Made by a program: the position numbers and the translations under genes
Notes under the pieces: generated by a model
Seen by the model: the letters and a program-made list of their open reading frames with translations, nothing else
Told to the model about the DNA's origin: nothing
Databases searched by the model: none
Part shown: positions 12,083 through 25,200 of the stretch, piece after piece
Numbering within the stretch: the stretch's first letter is position 1
How the letters are laid out: each line of letters starts with the position of its first letter
DNA from: Echinococcus granulosus
Lineage: Eukaryota; Platyhelminthes; Cestoda; Cyclophyllidea; Taeniidae
Length of the DNA stretch: 64,000 nucleotides
Assembly (NCBI RefSeq): GCF_000524195.1
Contig: NW_020170393.1
Span: forward strand, 721,282 to 785,281
Direction: 5' to 3'

Positions 12083-13181
12083 ATAGACAGCTGCCACAAT
12101 GGCCACAATAATCTTTTGTTGTGACTCCAAGCATTTGAATGTAAATAGGCTGTAAGTTAGTACCGCCGCCATAAGTGCTTTCATTTTCGTCCAACGGACG
12201 GCCATCCTACGGCAACAATGTTTTGATTAAGTGTATGTGCGGCCACATGTGCGTGTGTGTGTATGCTATTGGCCGTCCCTTTTCCTTTTCTCACTCACCG
12301 GAACGGGTTGACGCCAATAGCGCCCGTTAGCTTTAATTTTGGTACTCACTATGTTACAATCTATTCCTCTCCCCAATCTCTTCGACAACTCCTATTGCCG
12401 TGGGTATTTAATTTTAACAATGATTAGTAAAATTGAGTCCAGAATGTCACTTGCCTTCCTTTTTATCATGCGCGACGCTAGTTGAGTTAACACCAAAGGC
12501 GATCCTAGTTGGGTCGACATCCGCCGGTGGAGACCTCCTTTGGTGAAAAAACGAATTCAGATCTCACCTCAAATGCTAGTAGCTAGAATGCAAGGTACCG
12601 GTAGGTTGTGGCCCCACTTGCGTCCAGAGGGAAGCTTGACGTAGGCTCACGCTGAACTGCTCCACCTTTGTGTTCAAGGTCCACTTTAGCCAAAACGAGG
12701 TCGCCAGGTAGGTCGGGGACTGAGCACAATTGGGATCAATGCAGACCAGAACCATGAACCAACACCAAGCTGGGTTTTTAGATTATTGACGAGGTCTCCC
12801 CGAGTCGTGCGAATGCTTCGGTGTACGCGCGCTCCACGTGACTCACTGCCTGTGGACTAGAATTTTTAGAATACCTAGCAACGATTACACTTCATGAGAG
12901 GCGGCGATCTCCACGTGGATACCAATCATCAGCTGAGTGTCACGTCAAGACGTGGAGTGCCACGTAATGACTCATCTTGCCGTCATGCATTGATGTAATC
13001 TGCGCCTTCTGCATCCCACCGAAGGTATCAAATAATCGAACAAAACCCCGCTACCATACAAAACTTTCTTGGTATAAGGAAGGCAGGAAGGAAGGGAATG
13101 AAAATACAGCAAAAGGACAGTCACAATGGGGGAAGGAGAGGGCGGACGCAGAGGGATAAATGAAAGACCACAAAGGCGGAA
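12083..13181. other. Convergent 3' region with an unidentified GC-rich block
   Basis: The region lies between the stops of the CD2AP-like gene (+) and LTN1 (-), so both 3' untranslated regions should be here. The block at 12480-12990 is richer in GC than its surroundings and looks like an old repeat. It carries no open frame that I recognise and does not match the TRIM family of this window. Confidence 0.4.
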
Positions 13182-16100
13182 TCAACTAGTGGCGTAGAAG
13201 AGACTTCGACAGAGGGGACAGGTGGGATTGCGACTGGTCTGGAAGTAGCGGTACATGCACTCGTTGTGAAACCGCTTTTTGCACATACGACACTGCAGCC
13301 TGGGGAAGGAGAAATTGCGATCGTGGATGACGGAATAGCAGATGGCGCAGTCCTCCACTCCGTCAAACTTCTTTTTCATATTGCGCAGCCAAAGCCCTAT
13401 CCCATCAAGAATGGATCCATTCTGGTGAAAAAACGAACCATTCTAAGAGGGTGTAGTGCTATCTCAGGATGCAAAACCAACACAACAACATTCGCCGTGA
13501 GTAAAAGACAGTGAGTCTATTAAACTGAAGTAGGTTAAAAAACAGTTTCAGACGTCTCGCTCGAACATTTCCCTACCAAAATCGCCTCAAGAATTGAATT
13601 GCCCATAACACCGAAGGCAAAATTAATGGCCTCAGAAAGCCATCGGGACACTTACTTACAAGGATCAAGAGGGTGCATAAAGCCTACCTGGTTGTTAAGA
13701 AAGACAGAGAGGTGCACAATCCAGGTCCGCCAATTTGACACAGCAGGGCCAGTTTTATGGCCGGTGTCAACGGTGACAGGAGATAGGGGAAAGTTTTCCG
13801 GTAGGCTAATGATCATCTCTAAGCACTGGTCTGCCGAAAAGTGATAAGTAGTGATGACCTAAACAAAACAAGAAAGAAAGTAGAAGTAAACTGCGATGTG
13901 AAAGCACTGGCGTTCATCGCAAGAGAGGATACCTCTCGAGAAAGAGGCCTCCCTTTGATATCAACACTTCCCGCACTGGGTAGATCAGCATCCAGGTAAG
14001 GCGTAGTTCCCAAGCGGCGCTTGAATTCACTTGCTCTTCGTTCGATGGATTCCACCTCAGCAACGATCAGGTTGGCCGAAAATTGGCGTCGTATAACCCT
14101 CTCTAGATGACTGGCCAATTGGCGCGCCTGGCCGGCCGTGATGCGCTCACCCATTGTTGTGCCACGCTGCAGCTCCGCGTACAGCGAACGCATCAGAGCC
14201 GGTGATTCAGACAACAATCGACGTAGCAGTCGAATCGCTAGATGCGACAGGTCCTCGGTGAGTCGATGACCGGGGAGGTGCACAAGAGGATCGACTGGAG
14301 CGAACACGGACTCAACTTTCTGTGGGGATGAGGGTGATGCACTGCTCATAGCAGTACGGGCGGAGGAGGTGAGCAGGAGACGAGGATCTGGTTCAAGTCG
14401 GCAGGGAACGGTGAGGAGGGACCCGATTTCACTCTGTTTTGGTAGGAGCAGGCCAAGAGTCAGGATTAGTCGGCACATATGGCCAATCCACATATCATCC
14501 TTGAGCAAGGCCGCCTGAAGACCTGCTCGGCTTTGCTGAGAGGCTGAACTCAAAAGACTAACGACTGCGTCCCAAGCAAGAAGATAGGCAAGAAGCCTTT
14601 GGTGTCCACGTAGCACATCTTCACCAAGAAGTTGCTTTATAGCGAAAACCCCACGGCCCCACTGTGATACAGCCGTACCTGCATCCGAGAGAATGTTTTC
14701 TAGGTCTTCTGCGAGTGGCGCAGTGAGTGCAGAAACCCAAGAAACGGGTAGGTGAGGAATCAAAACATCACTCATTCGCTGAACCGGTTCCAGCGACCTT
14801 GAAGCAACCAATCGAGTAAGCAGGACATGACCTAGCAGTTGGCTGGCTTGGTAGGGTGACGAGGTGAGAAGACGAATGGTGAGGTCGATGCTATTGCGCG
14901 TTTGTGGAGCTAAGAGGCACTCAGAGGAGAAGAGGTTGTTTTCCACCTGGGGAGGATGGCAAGGTTGGTGAGTAGGAGTATCCAACAAATAGGTGACAAC
15001 AATATCCGGCTGTTGCTCGAGACAGGTAAGAAGAGACTCTACAGAACAAGTGGCTACTGCGGCACACAGCGCAGACAGATGTTGAGGAGTATCTTTTGAT
15101 ACGTGACCGTTAACACCACTATTGGCAGAAAGGCACGTGTCGGCAGTGAGGCCAATCAATGAATCATATATGTTGACCGCGAAGAACTCACGCCAGTCCT
15201 TTTGCACTGATGCAGGTGGCGGCAAACGTCGCTGCGCATTAGGATCCTCGAATCTCAACTCCTCAGTGTCCGCATCCACAAAATCGTCTTCTTCAGCTTC
15301 TTCTAGGACCCTCATATTCACAGAAGACACATTCCCGTCATCCTCACAGTCATAATCCTCTGCGAAATCGAAGTCAGTTTCGTCCCACTCCTCCCGATTC
15401 ATGTCCATGAGTTGATCAACCGATGTGGATTCTGCTCCGTCACATCGGATCAGAGCGCCCGTGACGGTTGTGCTGGAGCACAGGGAATTTACAAACAGAG
15501 CGCCGATTGCAGCAACTAGTTGGAAGGCGCGAACCGAAAAGGCTATGGGTTGTACAGGCCTGACCACAGCTTGTGTGATCCAACTGGTGGTTAGGCATAA
15601 TAGGGAGTCCCACTGCTCTCGAGTTAATCGCGGCTTCAGTTGCCTCAAGCGCTGAGAGAGTACAGCAAGACCGAGATGTGGGTGATCTTCAATCGGCCCC
15701 ACAGGCTGTCTCAAAAGGACAAGTACTTGAAGGGTTTTCATGGACGCAATGACGGCTCGCAGGAGTTCCGGCTCTTCGGAGGTTTCGACATCAACAAGGG
15801 AATCCCGAACTGTCTCTTCCAGAGTGAGCGATGCAAGAGAGAAGGCGTAAGAGCAACCGACAAAAGCGGTGGAACAAAGAGAAGCAATGAGCTCAGTCAG
15901 ACGAGCCAGACCCTCCCGGTTGCCTTCAAGGGGCTCCTTGGAAGAGAGATCTAGCACGTGGGCGATTACGACACTCCTCGGAAGGCACCGACCAAGAACA
16001 CCCACGGGAAGACAGACGTCACAGAGATGAAGAAATACTTCCGAAGAGCTTTCAATAATCTGCTCCTGTAACCAACTTGAAGGGGGAGAACATGAGGCCG

Positions 16101-19100
16101 CTTGTCGAATGGACAGGGGCCATTGAAGGGGGTGGATATCCACCAAACGCTTGGCCAACGCTGCACGAAGAGCGGCGTTCGATGTGTCGAACTCCTCAAG
16201 GGAGTAAACGGAATCCGCGAATTGGCCGCACATTGCATCAAGGTAACTGAGTAGATTGGTTGTAGATGGCGGTTCCTCGGCAATGGTCGGCATAAATATT
16301 ATGTTTGGGGATAAGTCATCCAAAGTGTACGGCTCTACAGTGCCTGCTGAAAGCCAAAAGTGAAGTATCAGTAGTAAATCAGCTAGCTGTTTGTGTGCAG
16401 GGAGGCTAGCGGTGAAGGTGGCATGCAAATCGAGTTTTAAACCGATCTGCAGCGCGACAATTATTGGCGCAACTTGAGGCAATAGATGCATTGGAAAGAC
16501 TTCTGAGCGAACGAAAATCGGCAGATTTTGGCATCCCAACTCCACTTCATCAGAAAGTTGGGACATAGCGGACACGATATGCTTTAGCCAGACCTCTTGA
16601 CAGACATCAGTATTTATAGGCAGTTGGCGAAGGAATGCCAATAAGGCGGCAGAATCACTAGGACAGCCATTCGACTTCAATTTGGCCAGTACATTGATCC
16701 ATATTTGTTGCGAGAATAGACGAGCCTCGGAATCCTCTCGAGTTTTCAAATAAGCAACGATTTCCCCGCCAACATGCGCCAGCATTTTTTCAGAGTGCTT
16801 CAACAACCAAAGCTCATCCAAGGTTAGCCTCACATACTGGTTAATAAGATCGGATGAACCAGTAAGGCTTAGCTTGCAGTTGGAAATAAGTAAAGCTATG
16901 AATGAGGAGAGGAATTCATAAACTTCATCTGAAACGTGGTCACGCTTGGCGATTTCCACGCAAACCGCCATAAGCATGTGCTCGCTAATCTTGTCATAGG
17001 AACAAGAGGCGGAGAAAATTACATTCGCCAATTCCAGCATTATGCTGGGAGCGGTGTCAATATTAGCCGTTAACGTGTCAACCAAGGGCTGCAAAACAGG
17101 CAATTTTTCTCGGCTAGAGTCAACGATGAGATGTTTGATGGGACCCTGCACAAAATTTCGACGCGTTTCTTCACTAGCCGACAGCCAAGACTCCGGAGAA
17201 ATGGGTGCCAGAGAGCACTTTGCAAGACCTCTGCTCATAGAAGCAGTCCACTTGAAGACTTCGCCATCGAAGGCGGGAATGATAGAAGTGATTAATAGGT
17301 TTAACGGGTTTTCCACGCTCTGATCAGAGTCAACTTGACCAATCAGACTGAAAGTTAAAAGCCAACGTTGAGCAGAGTCCTTCGCCTCTCCAAAAGTGGG
17401 TTGAATAAAAGTGAGGATTTCGCGAAGCCACTTTTGACACCAAGACTCAGGAATGCCAGTGCTGTCAGTACAAGCCTCGACAAGGTGATGAAAAAAGTTT
17501 AAAAGAGGCGCCATGCGAAGAGAGAGCCCATGTAACGAAGTAGGTCTGACGAGTCCGGTTATAGTTTCTTGAAGAGAGGAAAAAACGGTTTGGAGTTGGG
17601 GGCGGGAGTCGTGGACCAAGTGCACAAGTGCTGTGCAAATCTAGAAGAAAGAGGATCCATTAAGACTAACGGATTTAATTTTATGTAGCAGAAGTGAGGA
17701 ACTGAGAGATACCTGTTTGAAAAGACAGGCTGAAAACTGCTCCCGATATATCCACCTTCTCATAGAGTCCGGATAGGAAAACACGAAGACGAGGAGATCG
17801 CAAAAAATTCGTTCAAAAAGAAAGTCAATAAGTTCTTGACTATCAGCAAGAGCGGCACGGTCGAGGAGGTAGCGAGACAGCTCCAAAAGACCTGCCAGGC
17901 AATCAACAGAAGAGCCCTGATCAAGCAGGTTTGGCAGCGCATCCGCTCGCCGAAGATCTACATCAGCAGGGAGGTTAAGTGAGCGAACCAAACCCCGACG
18001 CGATGCATCCACTAAACGCTCCATCAATTTCACCACCTCACCATCAATTTGCTCAAGGGGGAATTGGCTCACGAGAGGAAGGAGATTAGTATAGACAGCC
18101 TACAGCATAAAACCGACGCTACTTAAAAACGTAAGTAACCGTTATAGCAGAAGGGAGGATAAGTTGACAAGTTTCTTTCCTAAAGATAACGAAAATAATA
18201 ATTTCACACGTCATTTATCGAACACGTAACTAGAAATTAGGTTAAACCAAGTGACGGCTTCGAGTATAAAAGTGCAGGGAAAATCTACATACCTGTCGTT
18301 GAGTTTTCGTTTGGACCTGTTCGATCACAGGAATGATTGTGTTGTCAACCAAATCCGGCCAGGAAACTCTCCTCCATACCTTTTCACCAAACACCTCCAA
18401 ACAGGTACTTGCGGCCGCGAGTTTTTCTGGAAATGCATCAACCTCCTTCACACACTTGAGAATAACGAAGTCGAGCAATTCCTCCTGCCCACTCAACCAC
18501 CCTGTCATAGACTTGCACGCTGCAGAGATGAGACGAAAGTACGCCGTGCTTAGAGGGGCAAATTTTACCATATCCAGGATCGGCGAGACAATGGGTAATA
18601 AGCGCAGGAGAATATTCTGCAGTTGGGCCAGATGAACGCTGTCTGCGGGTAGTTGGCAAAGCTCAGGAAGGAGGGATGTGACCCACGAGAGGAACTGAGT
18701 GGCGATGTTGAGATGATGATGAGCCTCAGGTGGTAAAGGGTCATCGAGACATATGCTTTTCTTAAATTTTAGGTAGCCAGGCAGATCAGCGGTCAGATAG
18801 GCAAGTCGCCGTTCGCATTCATCCAGTAGGTACTTAGCATAGGTCCGATAGAGTTCACCCCGTCGATGACCAGGAAAAGTATTGTTTAGTCCGATCTGTG
18901 CAGCCCTAGCCGTGTTCTCATAGGAATCCACAGTAGCGAAGGTCCATGACACGGCGACCTCCTTTAAACAGGGACCCAACTTGCGGCCAAGACGTTTTGC
19001 AAGAGCATGCATAACCACTTGGCTGAGCTCTCGCACACGCCTATCCTCATCATGGGTGAGACTGTTATATAGTCGCGGCCAGAATGGCAAAACAGAGGCT

Positions 19101-19483
19101 ACTACGACGTCCTCTGATTTTTCATACTCCCCGTCCTCGTTTTGATCGTGTAAGAGGGTTATGAGTGTATCGAGGGCCTTCTGTTTGGTCGCACTGTTAC
19201 GCTTCTCCAGTCGACGCAGTGCAGCGAGAAAGTCCGTGTCCAGAGTAGCTGCGGTTGGATCCTGGTCAAGAGGAAGGAGGCTAGAGAAGCCGCCAGCGGA
19301 GGTATGTGAGCTCATTGGGGGTTGTACATTCGACTGGGAGTAGATAAAACCAAAAGCAGGAGTAGCTCCAACACCAGAAAAAACGTTGCGCTGAAGGAAT
19401 TCGGTCGACCGATCACTACTAGAGGGTTTAACATTCCCCTTAGTGCGAAGTTTCTGGTTGGGTGTGTTCTTACCCTTCCCCAT
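13182..19483 (-). CDS. LTN1: E3 ubiquitin-protein ligase listerin (LTN1), complete
   Basis: Five minus-strand exons, all in phase 0: 19483-18293, 18099-17713, 17640-13933, 13858-13688 and 13421-13182 (stop), about 1,898 residues (human about 1,766). The start at 19483 gives MGKGKNTPNQKLRTKGNVKP, matching the conserved listerin N-terminus, followed by GFIYSQSN and the HEAT/ARM-like repeats. Exon 3 alone encodes 1,236 residues of helical repeats and includes a strongly acidic stretch (plus-strand 15250-15420). Exon 4 covers the RWD-like part, with EMIISLPENFPLSPVTV and SNWRTWIVHLSVFL. Exon 5 ends in the C4HC3 RING: FDGVEDCAICYSVIHDRNF, CRMCKKRFHNEC and CPLC, ending at the extreme C-terminus as in all listerins. 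Listerin ubiquitinates nascent chains on stalled 60S ribosomal subunits in the ribosome quality control complex. I see no frameshift or missing zinc ligand. Confidence 0.96.
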
Positions 19484-20509
19484 CTCTGAATCTGATGGAA
19501 ATAGAGGTAATCTAGCAATGTTAAGACGATTATTGATACAGTCTAAAATGGCCGTGTCGAAAAAGCCATAAAGACGTGATATCAGCTGGCCAAAGCTGGT
19601 ACAAGAATTAAAGCTGCATGCAAAAGATAGTAAATGAAGCAAGCCAGTTGGTGAATTATCACAAAACATTCACATTGCATCAACAGTTCATCTAGTCATT
19701 AATCGAAAATAGTGTGGAACGTCACGCACACTAATATGTTGCAGTGTCATCGAGTCATGGTAATTTAGCAATTTGTTATTAAAGGGAGCAAAAAGGGATA
19801 AAAACTACATGCAACAGATTGATTAAGTGGAAGTAGGTAGTGTGCTAGCACAAAGGTACAATAAAAGGAGCAAAAAACTGGTGAGCAGCAAGAGAGGAAG
19901 GGACTGGAATTTAAACGGCAAAAAACTCAATGCCTACGATGCTAGCACATGCTGAAAAAACTAGACGATTCACGGCAAAAGCGCCATTTTCGTTTCCGGC
20001 GCTTAGTTTATCATCTACATCAATCCGGCTCCCTCGAATAATCGAGACAGCGAAGCTAATGAGTCAGAAAGGCTAAAATTTTTGGTAACTGATGATATAA
20101 AAGTGAATTTATGAAATGATTACGCACGCATCGCCTTATAGGCGGTTGTCAGAATATACAAATTATGTTACAATTATTGTTCATTGTGACTTTCATATAA
20201 ATTCTTTCAATAAAACATTTGCATTAAAGTTAATTTGGTTTAAAAGTATTTGAATCTAATAGTTGAACACTTTTGGTGTGAGATGTTTTATTTAGAAAAT
20301 GCAGCGCGTTTGCTTGACACTTTTGTCTGCATACACTGCACTAAGTGAGCCATTCAGTCGCACTGGATTGCAGTTTCTCTTTTTCCGTTTTTATGCCTTT
20401 CCAGTTGTGGCTCTTGAGTCCTTCCAGAAGCTGGAAGAAGTCAGGAAAGAATGGAGGAAGATACATTGCTTATGTACGGAAGGATTGAGGTGGAATTATG
20501 AAGGTTTTG
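19484..20509. other. Upstream region of LTN1
   Basis: The frame upstream of the LTN1 ATG stays open to 19669 on the minus strand, but the listerin signature begins at 19483. I take the extra stretch as 5' untranslated. The rest is AT-rich with no recognisable gene, ending at the insertion point of the TRIM element. Confidence 0.45.
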
Positions 20510-20705
20510 TGTAATACGATAGTGGTTTATCCATCGGTTCTGGTGAGGCGCCACTTTTGTGCTTCGAATTAGCCCCTTGTACCTCGCTGGGTGGGCTGGC
20601 CTTTTGGGCCATGCCAATAGCCCAGACACTTTCTCCGTGCTGAGTATATATATTCTGCCCGAGTATTTTGTCTTCTTTCGTCTTCAGGGAGTCTCGGGAC
20701 GCTAC
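20510..20705 (+). repeat. 5' LTR of the intact TRIM
   Basis: It is the left copy of the 196-bp direct repeat, with TG at the start and the TATA-like box and CT-rich/CAG motif inside. The next base makes a CTACA end, typical of LTR boundaries. Confidence 0.9.
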
Positions 20706-21300
20706 ATTGGTGGCAGCAGAAAGCGAACCCGATCTTGAAAGACATGTATCCTGATTCTCCACTTCTGCGTGATAAGCCTTGGTGGAGCGGAAGAAGTGCA
20801 TATGCCACGGATGGGAGAATGGTGATGACCCCTAACAGAAGGGTTGGTGTTGACGTCTACCTTTGGCATCCCTCCCAGTCCCGTGTTCTGCAGAAAAGCT
20901 ATTAACAACTGAAGCGACACTAGCCGTGAATCATCTGGAAGTTTCGTTGCGGATTCTCCCTACCGTCCCCCATGGACCTGTTTTAAATCTTGTATTCCCT
21001 TATTCAAATATGCTTTTAGGCCAGTGTTCCTGCATCTATCTATGGACACGCATGATGGCCGGCGCAGTTCCCCGTCCTGAATGAAATCCCTAAACCGGAC
21101 GAAACCCCAGATCCAGTCAAGCTGCCAAGAGGGATCAGTGACGTTGAGGTCAAGCATCCCCTCAGTTGCGCACTAATTTGGTGACTGGCACGGTTGGCTC
21201 GTGGGTGTTTCTTTGCTGCACCGACTACGTTGTAATGGCTGACGCGGGAGGTTGACCTGTGGGAGCGCCGGGGACGACGCTCAAAAGAGGAGGGAGGCTA

Positions 21301-21496
21301 TGTAATACGATAGTGGTTTATCCATCGGTTCTGGTGAGGCGCCACTTTTGTGCTTCGAATTAGCCCCTTGTACCTCGCTGGGTGGGCTGGCCTTTTGGGC
21401 CATGCCAATAGCCCAGACACTTTCTCCGTGCTGAGTATATATATTCTGCCCGAGTATTTTGTCTTCTTTCGTCTTCAGGGAGTCTCGGGACGCTAC
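21301..21496 (+). repeat. 3' LTR of the intact TRIM
   Basis: It is the right copy of the 196-bp direct repeat, directly after the purine tract. I see no difference from the left copy. Confidence 0.9.
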
Positions 21497-22276
21497 GTTT
21501 GGTTTGCCTAATTTTGCTTTTAATTAAGCAAGCACAAAAACTTTAGAGGATTGTATTTTGTAGGGCCTTAAGTCTTTCGTAGCAGCTGGCATATGTCAGC
21601 AAGTGTAGTACTGGCGTACCTGGGAGCTGAGGCTACAGCTATCGCTAAAGTGCCCTGCTGCCACGCGGGGGCAAAACCTGGCGAAACTGAAGTGCTTGTA
21701 TAATTAAAAGTAGGGCTGAGCAGGTTGTAAAGTCTTTGCACTTCCTCTCAGTGGCTTGCACTCCGGATCATGTCAGTTTCCCACTTCTCCGTTCTGCTCC
21801 CCTAATAGGTCATTTTCCGTCTTCAGGAGGGACCTAGGGTGCTATGACTGGTGACCGCTACGGAGCTTGAATAAAAGCTAAAATAAAAGTGATGCACTGC
21901 GATAAAATTCCCAGTTTGCATTTGGCATTTCATTTAGTTTGCCCGTAGTTGTAACTATTGACAACCAATTTTTTCCCTTAAGTAAACAACTAAGGCGCGC
22001 AAATTTTGCGTACACGAATTTATTTACATTGTTACCATCTACCAATAGTTTTTTTTCTATCCATTGGTACTATGAGGTCTTTTTTTTAATCAAAAACACT
22101 TCTTCTGCAACTACTAGTCCTAGAATCCCGTTATTAGCCTACACCACTATAATTAATTCTTTTAGCAGGTCTTTTGTAGAGTTACTTTAGTTTACCCACT
22201 CCTGGAGTTTGTTTAGGTGGATCACACACCATTATTCTCTATCCTTTGTTGCCTTTACGAAACTGGCGAATGAGCG
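21497..22276. other. Upstream region of the VHS/zinc-finger gene
   Basis: AT-rich sequence between the TRIM and the first coding exon. A partial second LTR lies at 21718-21846. At 22217 a pyrimidine-rich stretch ends in TTTAG about 60 bases before the start codon, which could be an acceptor for a 5' untranslated exon or a spliced leader. No coding region is seen. Confidence 0.4.
21718..21846 (+). repeat. Degenerate TRIM LTR fragment
   Basis: It keeps the 3' half of the LTR: a GGCTTGCACTCCGGATCATG block, a TTCTGC block and the CGTCTTCAGGAGGGAC end with GCTATG. The 5' half is not recognisable. Confidence 0.6.
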
Positions 22277-25200
22277 ATGGCTCGTTACAGGGATATTTTT
22301 AATGCCATCGGTTAGTTTCTTTATGCCCAACTGTCTTAACAATAGGATTATACACCTAAACCTCTTCTTAAAAAGGGCTTGATGAATCGTTAGAACTCTA
22401 AGTTTGTTAGGAATAAGGGTTGTTGGTATCCTTGAGATAAGCTGAAATTTTTAGCAATAGAAATACCAAAAAGCACTGCTGTCATGCCTGTATTAGCTGT
22501 CATTATGAGCTTTGAATAGTTTAAATAATTTTTAATATTAACGGGAATTTAGCCTACTTTTATCCTTAGAATACGCTACGAATGAGAGCTGTCCAAATCG
22601 CCTGCTTGCATTCGCCAAAGTTCGTAGTGTTGCACTTGGTGGAGCTGCTGCAGCCCACTCAACCGCCAGGCAAATTATTAATCGCTTTTGCAACGTTGCA
22701 CTGGAAAATCAACAAAATGGTCTTTGGAGCCTTGACCTACTTCATATGTGCACATTGCATGGCGGGGATTCCTTTGCTCTAGCACTTAATAGTCAAGACC
22801 GGTTAAATGATCTTCTTGCATTTTTTCTAAATCCTATAAAAACAAAGTCAGTTTCTGTGCAAATCCAGCTAAAACTATTAAGCCTCATTCAGGTTAGCAT
22901 GCCATTTCAAGTGATATACGATAGTCCATTTCAAATCCTTATAATAATTTTCAATGCCATAGAACTGGGCCATTACTTACAAAAACGTATTTTCATGCAA
23001 CAATTTCGAGCACGCTTACGAACGCCTTAAAAAAAGCGGCGTGGTGACCAACGTTGATGGCTTACACAATTTGCATTGGTTGCCTGATAGAGACGTGGTT
23101 TGTTATTTGCATTTTTTTGTAATATGCAGAAGTTGAATTCAATTTAAACCAAATCGTGCTTTAATCAAGAATACCAAAGTTTTTTTCTGGGACATATTTT
23201 GTTGGTACATATATGCCTTACCAACCTAAAATCCTGTAAAACAAACCATTAAAGCTGATTTTGCAACATAACCATCATTACTAGGGACAATCAAGCAATT
23301 GCTTATGTTTGAATAATTATGTTAAAGTTTGTTTTATTCTCTACCAATAATGCACTGATGATCGCTTTTAAAACCAGAATAGGTAATATGCCATTTGGCT
23401 ACTTTGATAAAACTAGGATCGTCAAAGCTCTCCTTAACTTGAAAAGCCTGTTGTGCTTTAGTTTGGAAACTTTACTGAAAGTGCTCCCTATGATCTACAA
23501 GATGTCGTCTCCGAAATAAGCACCGAAAATAAGATGCTTCATGCCGAGTTGCAGGCCATTTTTCAAATGGTAAATGAAGAACAATCTAGTAATTCCAGAA
23601 AAGATGTTGAAACCAGAACAGAACTTTCTGTAAGTCTCGGTTCCTCCATTACATCATTGCACGCCTAGTATTTCTTGTCTGTGCATTTTTCATTTTTTCG
23701 TATGCAATTGTGGTTTATTTGCTAATGGAAAGTAATCGCAATTTTAGCTTGCGGGATGAAGATAATAGCAAAATTTACTTGTCATTGCCCTGCGGCTATA
23801 AAACCTTACCTTTAAAAGACACGTGATGGGAAGTGTTGGGTCTATGACAGTGTCACCTAATTTTACGTCAATCAAATAGTTTAGGCGAAAAGTACTGAAT
23901 TTTGCCAACATTACCTATTTACAGGAAGCCTCAAGTGCAAACAAGAGGGCATTTTTTGCACTTGTAAAGCCATTGTTTTGTTGTAGAATAAAAGACCCAT
24001 TGCATAATGCTTTAGACTCTTAAATTACAACTGCTTCAGTGAAAGCAAAAACTGCTTTTTAAGTAACATGTAGGATTAAGACTGTCTGTACAAAACGCAT
24101 TATTTAAACAAACTATACCTAACTTTAATTTTGTTGTCACAACTGAAAGATGGCTGATTTAAATTTAATATTAAATAGCACAAAAACTGTAGTACCTACA
24201 TCAACAGCGTCAAGTCTTTGCTACGGTTCGATTTTTGGCAACGTTGGTTCCACTGATTCAACACATAATCCTGAGATAATAGGTCTGATAATTAAAGTAC
24301 TTTTTTACTAATCTTTCTTCGATTTCCGTATCCTGTGAAGTCACTTATTACCCCTTTGTTACAGGAAGCCAGCAAACGAACGCTGGAAATAAGGCAGGCT
24401 GTGTATGCTTCGCAGGCCTTTTGGAATGATATAATCGAGCACCTGGAGACGAAGCCAGAGGACCTTGACGAGATCAACTTGAACATTCAGCGCATCTTTG
24501 AGAGTATGGAGCAGTCCATTACTTGCTGCATCAAAGCTTTGAAGGCTGACCCAGCGTTAAAACGGTGAGCACACAGCCTCCCCCATTCCTCACTAAGTGA
24601 TGAAGGGAAATGCCTGTTAGATTTAATGAGAATTTATCACCACCTTTTGTGATAAAGCCTCTCTCTAAAAAATGTCAAGTGCCGGTAGTCGATTGGTACT
24701 GCACTCTACTTTCCCACATCAGATGTCAATTGCTCGGATTCAAGTAGCCCGACTGTCATTTTAGCAGGGTTGACCTACACATACTCCACACGACGGATCT
24801 CATGCCCCAAGACGCGTACATTTTCAGCATATGGAACCATGTAAATTGAAAAATGGATAAGCATGACAAGGAACGGTGGAAGAAAGCCTCTTAACTCGAG
24901 TTTAATAGGACTTTATAAGTCAGGTGCAAATATGTGGTCTCAACTCTTTAACTTATTTACCTAAGTAAAGAGTCATTTATTCTACTTATGGACGGAGGAA
25001 TCAGACCACTTAAAATGACCCCAAACATAAAGGTATGAAGAACATCACATCTCTCTCATCTTTTTGAGCATGAATTTACCATTTTTAGGGATATTGCATA
25101 CCTAATGTAGTGCAAAGATGATCTTATAGTGGCAAGGTTGTTGAGAGGGTCTTCGGGATTAGTCGAGAAGGCTTCTTTATTGTAGGCAGAGGATAAAGCC

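Larger units (their letters stand above)
20510..21496 (+). mobile_element. Intact TRIM (miniature LTR retrotransposon), 987 bp
   Basis: Two direct repeats of 196 bp, 20510-20705 and 21301-21496, look identical base for base on reading. Both start TGTAATACGATAG and run to GGGACGCTAC. The 5' LTR is followed by TTGGTGGCAGCAGAAAGCG, the position and style of a primer-binding site. The 3' LTR is preceded by a purine tract (AAAAGAGGAGGGAGGCTA at 21283-21300). The internal part is about 595 bp and has no long open frame, so the element depends on other retrotransposons for its enzymes. The LTR carries TATATATA (20645-20652) and, 33 bases on, a pyrimidine tract ending in CAG (20685-20687) that resembles a splice acceptor. 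Flanks (TTTTG before, GTTTG after) are only an imperfect target duplication. LTR identity suggests a recent insertion, placed between the LTN1 and VHS-type gene starts. Confidence 0.9.
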
